A program made the translations under genes and the position numbers. A stretch of DNA of 64,000 nucleotides from NCBI RefSeq assembly GCF_042651485.1, contig NZ_JBHSDH010000013.1, forward strand, positions 434,001-498,000, given 5' to 3'. Origin of the DNA: Sphingorhabdus_B arenilitoris (GTDB lineage Bacteria; Pseudomonadota; Alphaproteobacteria; Sphingomonadales; Sphingomonadaceae). The first letter of the stretch is position 1. The number at the start of each line of letters is the position of its first letter. Shown here piece after piece: positions 1 through 9,156 of this stretch. The notes under the pieces were generated by a model, which was given only the letters and a program-made list of their open reading frames with translations, ran no database searches and was not told where the DNA came from.

Positions 1-1212
1 GGTGACGTCGGATCGGGTAAAACAATGGTTGCCCTCATGACGTTGCTTCGGGCCGTGGAATGCCGAATGCAGGGCGCGCTGCTCGCTCCCACCGAGATTT
101 TGGCGCGGCAGCATTTTGCCAATTTGCGGCAAATGCTATCGGGCCTGCCTGTGAATATCGCGATCCTGACAGGCCGCGATAAAGGCAAAGCGCGTGAAGC
201 GACGCTGATGGGGCTGGCCGATGGCAGCATTGATATATTGGTGGGCACCCATGCGATATTCCAAGAGGCGGTGACTTATAAATCGCTCGCCGTCGCGGTC
301 ATTGATGAGCAGCATCGTTTCGGCGTGTCGCAGCGTTTGATGCTATCGCGCAAAGCCAAGGGCGTGCCGCATTTGCTAGTCATGACGGCAACGCCAATCC
401 CGCGCACGCTGGCGCTGGCCTGCTATGGCGAAATGGATAGCTCACAGCTGGATGAGTTGCCGCCGGGACGCACGCCTGTCGAAACCAGAGTGATGTCGTC
501 CGAACGCCTGGTGGAATTGGTCGAAGGCGTGGGGCGTCATTTGGCATCGGGTAAACAGGCTTTTTGGGTTTGTCCGCTCGTCGAGGAGAGCGAAAATAGC
601 GATCTTGCCGCCGCCGAACAGCGGGCGGAGCAGCTGCGGCTACGGTTCGGTGATAAGGTTGCACTCGTCCATGGCCGGATGAAAGGGCCAGAGAAAGATG
701 CCGTCATGGAGGCATTTGTTGCCGGCAAAACGCAGCTTTTGGTCGCGACCACCGTGATAGAGGTCGGGGTGGATGTGCCCAATGCCTCTTTGATGATAAT
801 CGAGGCGGCGGATAGGTTCGGTCTAGCACAATTGCATCAGCTGCGCGGGCGGGTTGGGCGGGGTGCGGAAAAGTCGATTTGCCTTTTGGTGCGCAGCGCG
901 CATATCGGGGAAACAGCGGCGGCGCGGCTCAAATTGATGCGCGAGAGCAATGACGGCTTTCGGATAGCCGAAGAAGATATGCGTCTGCGCGGGGCAGGCG
1001 AGCTGCTGGGTACGCGGCAATCCGGGGACAGCCCGTTCCGCGTTGCAACAGCCGAGCAGGTCCGAGCGATGATCGGCATCGCGTCGGACGACGCACGGCT
1101 GCTGCTCGACCGCGATGGCGGTCTAGATTCTGGCGCGCGCGGTCAAGCGGCTCGTCTTGCGCTATATTTATTTGAGAGAGATGCCGGTATCGCGACGCTC
1201 CGCGGCGGTTAG
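1..1212 (+). CDS. recG: ATP-dependent DNA helicase RecG (3' part; 5' end outside window)
   Basis: Partial gene, open at the left edge in frame 1. RecG is a superfamily 2 helicase that remodels stalled replication forks and branched recombination intermediates. The first residues are the Walker A motif GDVGSGKT, the DEQH box (IDEQHRFG) lies near residue 101, followed by TATPIPRT (motif III), and motif VI (QLRGRVGRG) is about 280 residues in. About 403 residues are visible of a usual length near 690, so the N-terminal wedge domain and the start of the helicase domain are missing. The gene is convergent with the PilZ gene, with a 7-nt gap and no clear terminator between them. Confidence 0.96.
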   Translation, partial: GDVGSGKTMVALMTLLRAVECRMQGALLAPTEILARQHFANLRQMLSGLPVNIAILTGRDKGKAREATLMGLADGSIDILVGTHAIFQEAVTYKSLAVAVIDEQHRFGVSQRLMLSRKAKGVPHLLVMTATPIPRTLALACYGEMDSSQLDELPPGRTPVETRVMSSERLVELVEGVGRHLASGKQAFWVCPLVEESENSDLAAAEQRAEQLRLRFGDKVALVHGRMKGPEKDAVMEAFVAGKTQLLVATTVIEVGVDVPNASLMIIEAADRFGLAQLHQLRGRVGRGAEKSICLLVRSAHIGETAAARLKLMRESNDGFRIAEEDMRLRGAGELLGTRQSGDSPFRVATAEQVRAMIGIASDDARLLLDRDGGLDSGARGQAARLALYLFERDAGIATLRGG

Positions 1213-1219
1213 GGCGGGT

Positions 1220-1543
1220 TTACCGCCGCTTCGGCGACAGGGTTTTCAACATTTTCATAAAATCAGTGATACGAATGACGCGTTCAAACTGGAATCCAGC
1301 GCGTTTTTCTACCGACCAGATCAAATGCGCCTCAATGCGGCCCACCTCTGGCAAGCGTAACTCGATACGATCACCGCGTTCAAAAATCTCATTATCATCG
1401 GTCATAAAACCATGTGCCGACACATTGACGATATGGGCTTTTTGATCGCCGTGAAGCTTGCTTTCCACGATCACGTCGTAATCGGCCCGATGCCTTGCGG
1501 CCCGGCGAAGGTCATAATCGTCATTTTGTATTGCTTGCACCAT
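1220..1543 (-). CDS. PilZ domain protein
   Basis: A 107-residue protein that is essentially a single PilZ domain. PilZ domains usually bind cyclic di-GMP and pass the signal to motility, adhesion or polysaccharide systems. Visible signatures are an arginine-rich RRAARHR segment near residues 13-19, and NVSAHGFM near residues 40-47, which fits the (D/N)xSxxG half of the binding site. Both halves are present, so c-di-GMP binding is plausible but not shown. There is no signal peptide or membrane segment, so it is cytoplasmic. It lies downstream of tyrS on the same strand with about 100 nt between them and probably has its own promoter. No partner protein is visible beside it. Confidence 0.85.
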   Translation of the reverse strand: MVQAIQNDDYDLRRAARHRADYDVIVESKLHGDQKAHIVNVSAHGFMTDDNEIFERGDRIELRLPEVGRIEAHLIWSVEKRAGFQFERVIRITDFMKMLKTLSPKRR

Positions 1544-1647
1544 AAATTTGCGACCCTTGTTCCCCTATTATTAGAAGACAGAGAGTGGCAGAAATTTACA
1601 AATAAACCGTAAAGGTGTGCTTTGTTTTCGTCGGCAACAAAGGAAAA

Positions 1648-2883
1648 TTAGCTGGAAAATACCAATATGCCGTGCTTTTTCTTACCTGCCGAAATTTTGA
1701 CCGTTTCAGGCGTTGACGCGATCATGGTTGCTTCATCTGTTACCTGATCCCCATTGATCCTTGCGCCGCCGCCGTCAATCAATCGCTTGGCCTCCTTTTT
1801 GGAAGCGACAAAGCTAAGCGCCAAAAGCGCATCGACGATTGAAATCTCTGCGGCCTGTATCTCTGCGCTGGGCAAGTCATCGCCCGCGCCGCCGCCAGCA
1901 AACGTTTGCATTGCCGTTGTTTCTGCCGCCTTTGCCGCTTCTTCGCCCCGGCATAACGCGGTCGCGGCATTGGCGAGCGCAATTTTTGCTTCATTAACAG
2001 CGCTGCCCTCTAGGCCTTCGAGCCGTTCAATTTCGGACAAGTCGATATCCGTAAACAGGCGCAGGAATTTACCCACATCGCGGTCATCGGTGTTGCGCCA
2101 AAATTGCCAATAGTCCCAATGCGGTAACTGATCTTCATGCAGCCACACTGCGCCGCTTACGGACTTACCCATTTTGCTGCCATCGGATTTGGTTATCAGC
2201 GGGGTGGTCACGCCAAATAATTCGGTGCCATCAATGCGGCGGCCAAGTTCCAAACCGTTAACAATATTACCCCATTGATCCGACCCCCCCAATTGGAGAC
2301 GACAGCCATATCGGCGAGACAGTTCCAGAAAGTCATAGGCCTGCAGGATCATATAATTGAATTCGAGGAACGTCAGCGGCTGTTCCCGGTCGAGCCTGAG
2401 CCTTACCGAATCGAATGTCAGCATACGGTTGAGGGTGAAGTGCCGCCCAACGTCGCGCAGCAGATCGATGTAGCCGAGCTGGTCAAGCCAATCGGCATTG
2501 TTCACCATAATCGCGCCGGTTGGTCCGTCACTAAAATCCAGGAACCTTTCGAAAATTCGGCGGATAGACGCGATATTTTGATTTATCCCGTCGGTGTCGA
2601 GCAGCTTGCGAACCTCATCTTTACCAGATGGATCGCCCACCTTCGTCGTGCCGCCGCCCATCACCACAATTGGTTTATGCCCCGCCTGCTGCAAACGGCG
2701 CAGCAGCATGATTGACACCAAATTGCCGACATGAAGCGACGGCGCGGTCGCATCAAACCCGATATAAGCGGGGACCACCTGTTTGGCGGCCAATGCATCG
2801 AGTGCATCGGCGTCGGTAATCTGGTGGATATAGCCGCGCTCATTTAGTAAGCGCAGAAGATCGGATGCGTATGTGTCAGTCAT
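1648..2883 (-). CDS. tyrS: Tyrosine--tRNA ligase
   Basis: Class I aminoacyl-tRNA synthetase that charges tRNA-Tyr with tyrosine. The HIGH-like signature is HVGN at residues 51-54 and the KMSKS-like signature is KMGKS at residues 237-241. GGSDQWGN, typical of the tyrosine-binding pocket of bacterial TyrRS, lies between them. The C-terminal 60 residues have the form of an S4 RNA-binding domain (KKEAKRLIDGGGARING). The length of 411 residues is normal for the bacterial TyrS1 type. It is transcribed leftward and divergently from the DOMON-like gene. Confidence 0.97.
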   Translation of the reverse strand: MTDTYASDLLRLLNERGYIHQITDADALDALAAKQVVPAYIGFDATAPSLHVGNLVSIMLLRRLQQAGHKPIVVMGGGTTKVGDPSGKDEVRKLLDTDGINQNIASIRRIFERFLDFSDGPTGAIMVNNADWLDQLGYIDLLRDVGRHFTLNRMLTFDSVRLRLDREQPLTFLEFNYMILQAYDFLELSRRYGCRLQLGGSDQWGNIVNGLELGRRIDGTELFGVTTPLITKSDGSKMGKSVSGAVWLHEDQLPHWDYWQFWRNTDDRDVGKFLRLFTDIDLSEIERLEGLEGSAVNEAKIALANAATALCRGEEAAKAAETTAMQTFAGGGAGDDLPSAEIQAAEISIVDALLALSFVASKKEAKRLIDGGGARINGDQVTDEATMIASTPETVKISAGKKKHGILVFSS

Positions 2884-2911
2884 GGCGTGCGCCTAGCATG
2901 GAGAATAGCTT

Positions 2912-3457
2912 TTGGACAATATGTTGCAGCTGCTTTGTCACAAAGAAACCCCCGCCAAAAGCAAGATTAAGGTGTTTGCGGATGCCACCCTGTCGGACGC
3001 GGGGCGATTATGGCTGCGTTATCACGTAGAATGCGATCTGCGCGCGCTCGAAACCGACTATCCCAAACCATCCGAACGCAGCGACGGTTTATGGCAAACC
3101 ACCTGTTTTGAGATTTTTCTGCAGGGCGGTGATTCTGATTATCTTGAGTTTAATTTCGCGCCGTCTGGCCAGTGGGCGGCCTATCATTTCACCGAATATC
3201 GCGGCGGCATGACGGCGCTGGAAATAGCCGGGCCGGAAATTGGGCTGGATGCCAGTGACAGCCATTTTGCTCTGGAGGCGGCGCTTGTCCTGCCGAAAAA
3301 TTGGTGGGGCCGCGATTTGACGGCGGCTATCTCTTGTATATTGGAAGAGACCCATGGAACGAAATCTTATTGGGCGCTTGCTCACCATCGCGACCAACCA
3401 GATTTTCACGATCAGGCTTGCTTTACGCATCTATTAAAGGCAGCAGGAGCGGCATGA
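2912..3457 (+). CDS. DOMON-like domain protein
   Basis: A 181-residue protein with no signal peptide or membrane segment. Its pattern (ECDLRAL near the N-terminus, then LWQTTCFEIFL, LEFNFAPSGQWAAYHF and a tryptophan-rich C-terminal half) matches the DOMON-like beta-sandwich proteins that are widespread and uncharacterised in sphingomonads. Related folds bind heme or sugars, but no ligand can be assigned here. I chose the TTG start because GGAGA stands 7 nt upstream; an ATG three codons downstream (2921) is the alternative. Its stop overlaps the next gene in an ATGA motif, so the two are probably translationally coupled. Confidence 0.75.
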   Translation: MDNMLQLLCHKETPAKSKIKVFADATLSDAGRLWLRYHVECDLRALETDYPKPSERSDGLWQTTCFEIFLQGGDSDYLEFNFAPSGQWAAYHFTEYRGGMTALEIAGPEIGLDASDSHFALEAALVLPKNWWGRDLTAAISCILEETHGTKSYWALAHHRDQPDFHDQACFTHLLKAAGAA

Positions 3458-4659
3458 AAAACGGAATTGATCGTCTACTGTCCGACCCCTCGCTCCGCCG
3501 TGATCTGGCCGGGAAAAGGGTTGCCTTGCTTGCACATCCTGCTTCGGTGACCGAAGATTTAACTCACAGTCTCGATGCCTTGGCGTCTTTGGATGATATC
3601 AACGTCACCGCCGCCTTTGGCCCGCAGCATGGGATGCGCGGCGATAAACAGGATAATATGATGGAAACTGAGGATTTCACCGATCCCGTCCATCAAATAC
3701 CTGTCTTCAGCCTTTATGGCGAAGTCCGCCGTCCTACCGGTCAGATGATGGGGACTTTCGACACCATATTGATCGATATGCAGGATGTCGGCTGCCGCAT
3801 TTATACCTTTATCACGACGCTGCTTTATATGCTTGAGGCTGCGGCTGAGCATGGGAAATCAGTCTGGGTATTGGACCGTCCTAACCCAGCCGGGCGTCCG
3901 GTCGAAGGAATGACGCTGCGCAGCGGGTGGGAGAGTTTTGTTGGTGCAGGACCAATGCCCATGCGGCATGGACTGACGCTGGGTGAGATGGGAAACTGGT
4001 TTATTGGTCATTTCGGGCTTGATCTGGATTATCGCATTATTGAAATGGAAGGGTGGGATCCGGAAAGCGCACCTGGCTATGGCTGGCCACAGGACCGCAT
4101 CTGGATCAACCCAAGCCCGAATGCGCCCAACGTCACCATGGCCCGGGCATATGCAGGAACAGTGATGCTGGAAGGAGCAACGCTGAGCGAGGGCAGGGGC
4201 ACGACCCGCCCACTGGAATTATTTGCTGCACCAGATGTTGATGCGCGCGCGGTCATCGCGGAAATGCAGGCATTGGCTCCGCAATGGCTGACCGGGACAA
4301 TATTGCGTGAATGTTGGATTGAGCCAACTTTTCATAAACATCAAGGCAAGTTATGCCATGCAGTTCAAATTCATTGTGAAGGACCGCATTATGATCATGG
4401 CGCGTTCAAGCCTTGGCGGATACAGGCGCTCGCATTCAAGGCTATAAGGCGTCTCTACCCCGATTACCCCTTATGGCGGGGCAAGGATTTCAAATATGAA
4501 TATACCAATGATGTTTTGGCCATCGATGTAATCAATGGCAGTGACGCGCTGCGCCTATGGGTTGACGATACAAATGCGACGCCGGACGACTTGGACGCCA
4601 TCACGCTGCCCGATGAGCAGGAATGGCTGACAGAACGTGAACGCTATCTGATTTATTAG
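3454..4659 (+). CDS. DUF1343 protein, NamZ-like exo-beta-N-acetylmuramidase family
   Basis: A 401-residue DUF1343 protein. The family includes NamZ, an exo-acting beta-N-acetylmuramidase that trims MurNAc from peptidoglycan fragments. Family landmarks are AFGPQHGMRGD near residue 60, FSLYGEVRRPT, LIDMQDVGCRIYTFITT, VLDRPNPAGRPVEG and PMRHGLTLGEMGNWF. The ATG overlaps the stop of the DOMON-like gene by 4 nt, which fixes this start; an in-frame upstream ATG is ignored because it lies deep in that gene. No signal peptide is visible, so it probably acts in the cytoplasm on recycled wall fragments, unless an unrecognised export route is used. No other muropeptide-recycling gene is adjacent. The substrate is inferred from the family only. 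Confidence 0.87.
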   Translation: MKNGIDRLLSDPSLRRDLAGKRVALLAHPASVTEDLTHSLDALASLDDINVTAAFGPQHGMRGDKQDNMMETEDFTDPVHQIPVFSLYGEVRRPTGQMMGTFDTILIDMQDVGCRIYTFITTLLYMLEAAAEHGKSVWVLDRPNPAGRPVEGMTLRSGWESFVGAGPMPMRHGLTLGEMGNWFIGHFGLDLDYRIIEMEGWDPESAPGYGWPQDRIWINPSPNAPNVTMARAYAGTVMLEGATLSEGRGTTRPLELFAAPDVDARAVIAEMQALAPQWLTGTILRECWIEPTFHKHQGKLCHAVQIHCEGPHYDHGAFKPWRIQALAFKAIRRLYPDYPLWRGKDFKYEYTNDVLAIDVINGSDALRLWVDDTNATPDDLDAITLPDEQEWLTERERYLIY

Positions 4660-4662
4660 TCG

Positions 4663-5910
4663 CTAATTTTTCCGGATAAGTTCGCGCATCGCATCTTCCA
4701 AGCCCTTCAGCGTTAGGGGATACATGCGATCATCCATCAATTCGCGGATCACTTTGGTGGACTGCGAATAGCCCCATTGTTTTTCGGGAACGGGGTTTAG
4801 CCAAACCGATGCAGGGTAGGTATTGGTGAAACGGTGCAGCCAAACTGCGCCTGATTCTTCGTTGAAATGTTCAACCGAACCGCCGGGATGGGTAATCTCA
4901 TAGGGGCTCATCGCCGCATCGCCGACAAAGACGATTTTATAGTCATGGCCATATTTATGCAGAATATCCCATGTTGGGGTTCGTTCCGCAAAACGGCGGC
5001 GATTGTCTTTCCACAATCCTTCATAGGGACAATTGTGGAAATAGAAAAATTCCAGATTTTTGAACTCACTGGTGGCCGCACTGAATAATTCTTCGCAAAG
5101 TTTGATGAAGGGATCCATGGACCCGCCAACATCGAGAAGCAGCAGGAGTTTGACGGCATTTCGCCGTTCGGGGCGCATATGAATATCGAGCCAGCCTTGT
5201 TTCGCCGTGCCGCGAATAGTCTCATCTATATCCAATTCTTCGGCAGCGCCCGTCCGGGCAAATTTACGCAAACGCCGCATCGCGATTTTGATGTTACGTG
5301 TGCCCAGCTCCCGCGAGCTATCGAGATTTTGGAACTCTCTTTTTTCCCAAACCTTGATCGCGCGCTTATGCTTTGACTGGCCGCCGATACGGACACCTTC
5401 GGGATTATAGCCGTTATTTCCAAATGGCGACGTGCCGCCGGTGCCGATCCATTTATTGCCGCCCTCATGCCGTTCTTTTTGTTCTTCGAGCCGCTTTTTG
5501 AGCGTGTCCATAATCTCGTCCCAGTCACCGAGCGACTTGATTTTTTCCATCTCCTCTTCAGACAGAAACTTTTCAGCCACAGCTTTTAACCAATCTTCGG
5601 GTACTTCAACCTCTTGTTGGCCATAGCTGGTGATAAGGCCCTTAAAAACCTTGTCAAATACCTGATCAAAACGATCGAGCATCCCTTCGTCTTTGACGAA
5701 GACCGCGCGTGACAGATAGTAAAATTCTTCCGGTGTGCGTTCTATGACATCGCGGTCCAATGCTTCGAGTAGCATCAGATGCTCTTTCATACTCGCCTGG
5801 ATACCAGCGACCCGCAACTCATCAAGGAAGTTAAAAAACATAGCTTGTGGTAGCGTAAATGCACCGTGGTGCAAATAGTTTTGGCCAAGCGTTAACGGAA
5901 TGGAAACCAT
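4663..5910 (-). CDS. VWA-domain protein, CoxE-like (MoxR partner)
   Basis: A 415-residue cytoplasmic protein with a charged helical N-terminal half and a C-terminal von Willebrand A domain. The metal-site motif reads LLLLDVGGSMDPF, so the usual DxSxS is D-V-G-G-S, with glycine for the first serine. Such proteins pair with MoxR AAA+ ATPases as adaptors or chaperones for metalloenzyme or complex maturation. The start was moved to MVSIPLTLGQ at 5910, because the upstream in-frame extension runs into the divergent chemoreceptor gene. The likely MoxR partner lies about 1.4 kb away on the same strand, beyond that chemoreceptor. Convergent with the DUF1343 gene, with a 3-nt gap. Confidence 0.85.
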   Translation of the reverse strand: MVSIPLTLGQNYLHHGAFTLPQAMFFNFLDELRVAGIQASMKEHLMLLEALDRDVIERTPEEFYYLSRAVFVKDEGMLDRFDQVFDKVFKGLITSYGQQEVEVPEDWLKAVAEKFLSEEEMEKIKSLGDWDEIMDTLKKRLEEQKERHEGGNKWIGTGGTSPFGNNGYNPEGVRIGGQSKHKRAIKVWEKREFQNLDSSRELGTRNIKIAMRRLRKFARTGAAEELDIDETIRGTAKQGWLDIHMRPERRNAVKLLLLLDVGGSMDPFIKLCEELFSAATSEFKNLEFFYFHNCPYEGLWKDNRRRFAERTPTWDILHKYGHDYKIVFVGDAAMSPYEITHPGGSVEHFNEESGAVWLHRFTNTYPASVWLNPVPEKQWGYSQSTKVIRELMDDRMYPLTLKGLEDAMRELIRKN

Positions 5911-5958
5911 AATTTCGTATCGGAAAGCCTGTGCAAAACACAAAAAAGGCTGCGACGA

Positions 5959-7359
5959 ATGCAATCGACTAAAATCTATGCTTCCCCCGAAGAGGCCTGG
6001 TCCCAAAAAATTGCGGCTTTATGCGGCGACGTGACCATCGGCTGTTCTGAGGTAAATGCGATTATCGGGCATGTTATCAGGGTATCGGATGAAGTCGTTG
6101 AACGACAAGAGGTTCTCAAAACCTCAATCGATGCACTTGGGCAAAATCAATCATCGGTGATAACCGCTTGTGAAGCCGCTCACCGAATGAGTGAAGATGC
6201 GCGGCATAAAATTTCAGGTGGGGGTGTAGAAATCCGCAATGCATCTGCGGACGCACTTTATTTAGTTGGCTTGTTTAACGAGTTAGAAGAATTTTTGAAC
6301 GGCTTTGCTGAATCGATCGATGAAATAAACACAGTCACCAGCAACATCGATTCTTTGGCTCGAACCACCAATATGCTCGCGCTTAACGCGACAATCGAAG
6401 CGGCGAAAGCCGGCGAAGCGGGCGAGACCTTTGCAGTGGTAGCGAGCGAGGTGAAAGCGTTGGCCTCCGACACGAAAGCTGCCAATGCCAATGTGACGCA
6501 AGCAATCAACAATATTAGCGGCAATGCGAATCAAATCGTCGAAAAACTGCAGTCCGGTCTAGCGCGGAGCCGCGGTATGGACAAAAAATTCGGCAAAGTT
6601 GACGAATTGTTGTTGGACATCGACGGCATCGTCGCCGGTGTCAGCAGCGAAAATGCGCAAGCTGCAAAAATCAGTGGCGATCTTAAACATTTCATGCAGG
6701 CTTCGCATTCAGCCGCAGAACATCTGTCGCAGGGCATAGTGAATAATAATAAATCGCTGAAGAAGGCTCAATCCAGGGCTGATGCAGTCGAAATGCTATG
6801 CAACGATATGTTTGATATTGTTGTCAAAAATGGTTTGTCGCCGCAGGATGACTATTTCGTCGAACAAGCAATGTCTTTTGCAAATCAATTTACAAAATTG
6901 ACGCAGAAAGCCATGGATGCAGGCGCGCTGACGATGGATGATTTATTTGATACCCAATATGTCGAAGTCAAAGGCAGTAATCCGGTTCAATATAGAAACC
7001 GGCTGACCGCTTGGGCCGACGCAAATTGGCGGCCGATGTTGGACAAGATCACCGATTCAGACCGGCGGTATGAGGCCGCCGTATGCACCGATGTAAATGG
7101 GTTTTTACCCACCCATTTAACCAGATTTTCAAAGCCATTAACCGGTGACCCTTTATACAATGCCGTTCATTGCCGCAATGGACGCATTATCCTGACCGGA
7201 TGTGATATCCCCGCCAAGCAGAGCACCGATGCTTTCAAAATGGCGGTATATTGCGTTGAAGATGACCAGGAGGAAAATCGTCTGGTTCGCAACATTTATG
7301 TACCACTCTATTGGAACAACCGCCGATGGGGCGACTTTGAGCTGGCCTATTATCTCTAA
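5959..7359 (+). CDS. Soluble methyl-accepting chemotaxis-type receptor
   Basis: A 466-residue protein with no predicted membrane segment. Residues of roughly 100-210 contain the cytoplasmic signalling hairpin of chemoreceptors (SLARTTNMLALNATIEAAKAG, then FAVVASEVKALA), which docks CheA/CheW or an alternative chemosensory array. The C-terminal 150 residues form a PAS/Cache-like module seen at the C-terminus of many alphaproteobacterial receptors (AVCTDVNGFLPTH, then VHCRNGRI and a final NNRRWGDFELAY). The sensor is therefore C-terminal and cytoplasmic. No che genes are nearby. It is divergent from the VWA gene across 48 nt and convergent with moxR, overlapping it by 4 nt. Confidence 0.87.
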   Translation: MQSTKIYASPEEAWSQKIAALCGDVTIGCSEVNAIIGHVIRVSDEVVERQEVLKTSIDALGQNQSSVITACEAAHRMSEDARHKISGGGVEIRNASADALYLVGLFNELEEFLNGFAESIDEINTVTSNIDSLARTTNMLALNATIEAAKAGEAGETFAVVASEVKALASDTKAANANVTQAINNISGNANQIVEKLQSGLARSRGMDKKFGKVDELLLDIDGIVAGVSSENAQAAKISGDLKHFMQASHSAAEHLSQGIVNNNKSLKKAQSRADAVEMLCNDMFDIVVKNGLSPQDDYFVEQAMSFANQFTKLTQKAMDAGALTMDDLFDTQYVEVKGSNPVQYRNRLTAWADANWRPMLDKITDSDRRYEAAVCTDVNGFLPTHLTRFSKPLTGDPLYNAVHCRNGRIILTGCDIPAKQSTDAFKMAVYCVEDDQEENRLVRNIYVPLYWNNRRWGDFELAYYL

Positions 7360-8204
7360 CTATTTCGGCGCGCCATGAACGCGAGCCGTTCAAACAGCAT
7401 CACATCCTGTTCGTTTTTCAGCAGAGCGCCGTGTAGCGGCGGAATGGCCTTCGTCGGATCCTTATTTTGGAGCACATCCAGCGGCATATCTTCGGCCAGC
7501 AATAGCTTTAGCCAATCAATCAATTCGCTGGTGCTTGGCTTTTTCTTCAAGCCCGGCACATCGCGCACTTCATAAAAAATATCCATGGCTTTTGACACCA
7601 GCATTTTTTGAATGCCGGGGAAATGCACATCGATAATCGCCTGCATCGTTTCCCGGTCCGGGAATTTGATATAATGGAAGAAACAGCGGCGCAAAAATGC
7701 GTCCGGCAGCTCTTTTTCATTATTGGACGTGATGATCACAATCGGCCGTTCTGCGGCCTTCACCGTTTCCTGCGTTTCATAAACAAAAAACTCCATCCGA
7801 TCGAGCTCTTGCAGCAAGTCATTGGGAAATTCGATATCCGCCTTGTCAATTTCGTCGATCAACAAGATGGGTAGCTCAGGAGAGGTGAATGCCTCCCACA
7901 GTTTTCCCTTTTTGATGTAATTTTTAATGTCATGCACGCGGTCATCGCCCAATTGGCTGTCACGAAGCCGGGCGACTGCGTCATATTCATAAAGCCCCTG
8001 ATGCGCTTTGGTCGTGGATTTAATGTTCCATTCAATCAAAGGTGCGCCCATGGCGGCTGCGATTTCCTGCGCCAAAACGGTTTTGCCGGTGCCCGGCTCG
8101 CCTTTGACCAAAAGCGGACGCCGCAGCGTCGCAGCCGCGTTCACAGCTACTTTCAAGTCATCGGTCGCTACATAATTGTCGGTGCCGGTAAAGCGCATAT
8201 CCAT
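7356..8204 (-). CDS. MoxR-family AAA+ ATPase
   Basis: A 282-residue AAA+ ATPase. It has Walker A GEPGTGKT at residues 38-45, Walker B ILLIDEIDKAD, and sensor 1 region VIITSNNEKELPDAFLRRCFF carrying the arginine finger area. MoxR proteins work with VWA-domain partners as chaperone-like remodelling machines that insert cofactors or activate complexes. The expected VWA partner (4663-5910) is on the same strand but is separated by an opposite-strand chemoreceptor gene, so the two are not in a simple operon. The start at 8204 (MDMRFTG) could also be the next ATG two codons later. The substrate is unknown. Confidence 0.93.
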   Translation of the reverse strand: MDMRFTGTDNYVATDDLKVAVNAAATLRRPLLVKGEPGTGKTVLAQEIAAAMGAPLIEWNIKSTTKAHQGLYEYDAVARLRDSQLGDDRVHDIKNYIKKGKLWEAFTSPELPILLIDEIDKADIEFPNDLLQELDRMEFFVYETQETVKAAERPIVIITSNNEKELPDAFLRRCFFHYIKFPDRETMQAIIDVHFPGIQKMLVSKAMDIFYEVRDVPGLKKKPSTSELIDWLKLLLAEDMPLDVLQNKDPTKAIPPLHGALLKNEQDVMLFERLAFMARRNS

Positions 8205-8295
8205 TCCTTACTTAATCAATCGATTAAAAGAGGGATTAAGTGCGCGCGCGCAGGATTGCAACCGTCGTTATAGAATTATGGATTTTGACCTCAAT

Positions 8296-9015
8296 TTAGC
8301 TGCGGTGCATATTTTCGTGATGGCGGGCGGCGATCAATTGCCAAAGCCCGATTTGCTGAGCCAATAGCTGCTCGCTGCCAAATGTCATGGCGCGCTGCTT
8401 GGCTTTATCCTGGCCCAATGCCTCTGCCAAATCCGCACACGCGGCGCGGTCTGGCAATTCCAAGCCAGCTGGCTCAATCGACAGCGCCAACGCACATTCG
8501 TCTAATATGACCCGTGCTGCGGTCCAATCGAGCACAAAAGCAATTGCTGCACCTGCTGCGGTGCCTTTTCGGTCCGATGTGGCCAACATCTCAAAACTTT
8601 TCGACTGCGCGGTAATAATCGCCGTTATTTTCTCTTGCCCTGCCTGACGCGTTATCGGTCCGGCGGCCACGGTTAAATTGTTGAGATAGACGCGTTCGGC
8701 GGCGAAACCATCCATCGCTTGAACTAGCCAGGGCCGGGCCGGTCCATCGATAATCTTAGTTGCGGCATGATCCACAATGCCCGGATGCCGCCCGTGTGAT
8801 ATACATAAAAAATGAGCAATATCAGCGATCAGGGCAGGGCGCAGCGCCTTAACCGAGGATCGCAGGTCCTTTGCATTTTTGCTGTCATTGAGAAATTTTT
8901 GAATCGGCGCAATCGTGGCGCTGCTGCCTGATTGCAAAATGGACGCAATCAGTTTCCCCGCAAAATCTTGCGAGGAATCGGCATGGGCCGATGCAGGGCG
9001 CGCCAGATTATCCAT
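8296..9015 (-). CDS. Conserved hypothetical protein of sphingomonads
   Basis: A protein of about 239 residues that I do not recognise with certainty. It is alanine-rich and mostly helical, with no signal peptide, membrane segment or catalytic motif that I can name. A segment near residues 90-110 (AHFLCISHGRHPGIVDHAA) and the C-terminal QIGLWQLIAARHHENMH carry the most histidines. The ATG at 9015 is preceded by GGAG at a 6-nt spacing, so it is preferred over an in-frame TTG four codons upstream. It lies between moxR and rpoD on the same strand, with about 90 and 140 nt on either side, so it is probably its own transcription unit. Confidence 0.7.
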   Translation of the reverse strand: MDNLARPASAHADSSQDFAGKLIASILQSGSSATIAPIQKFLNDSKNAKDLRSSVKALRPALIADIAHFLCISHGRHPGIVDHAATKIIDGPARPWLVQAMDGFAAERVYLNNLTVAAGPITRQAGQEKITAIITAQSKSFEMLATSDRKGTAAGAAIAFVLDWTAARVILDECALALSIEPAGLELPDRAACADLAEALGQDKAKQRAMTFGSEQLLAQQIGLWQLIAARHHENMHRS

Positions 9016-9156
9016 CAAAATCTCCAAATGCTATGAGCATAGCAGCAACCCGCCTCGCCCCAGAGCGGAGATTATTAGCGCAAACTTCTAAAGGACTGGT
9101 TTACATGTGATGAGGCGCCGAAGGAAAAATACCCATATTCAGCGCCCCATAAATGA

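Noticed and set aside
1620..1642. CTTTGTT/AACAAAG hairpin downstream of tyrS
   Set aside because: Seven AT-rich pairs with a 9-nt loop and no T run; too weak to call a terminator.
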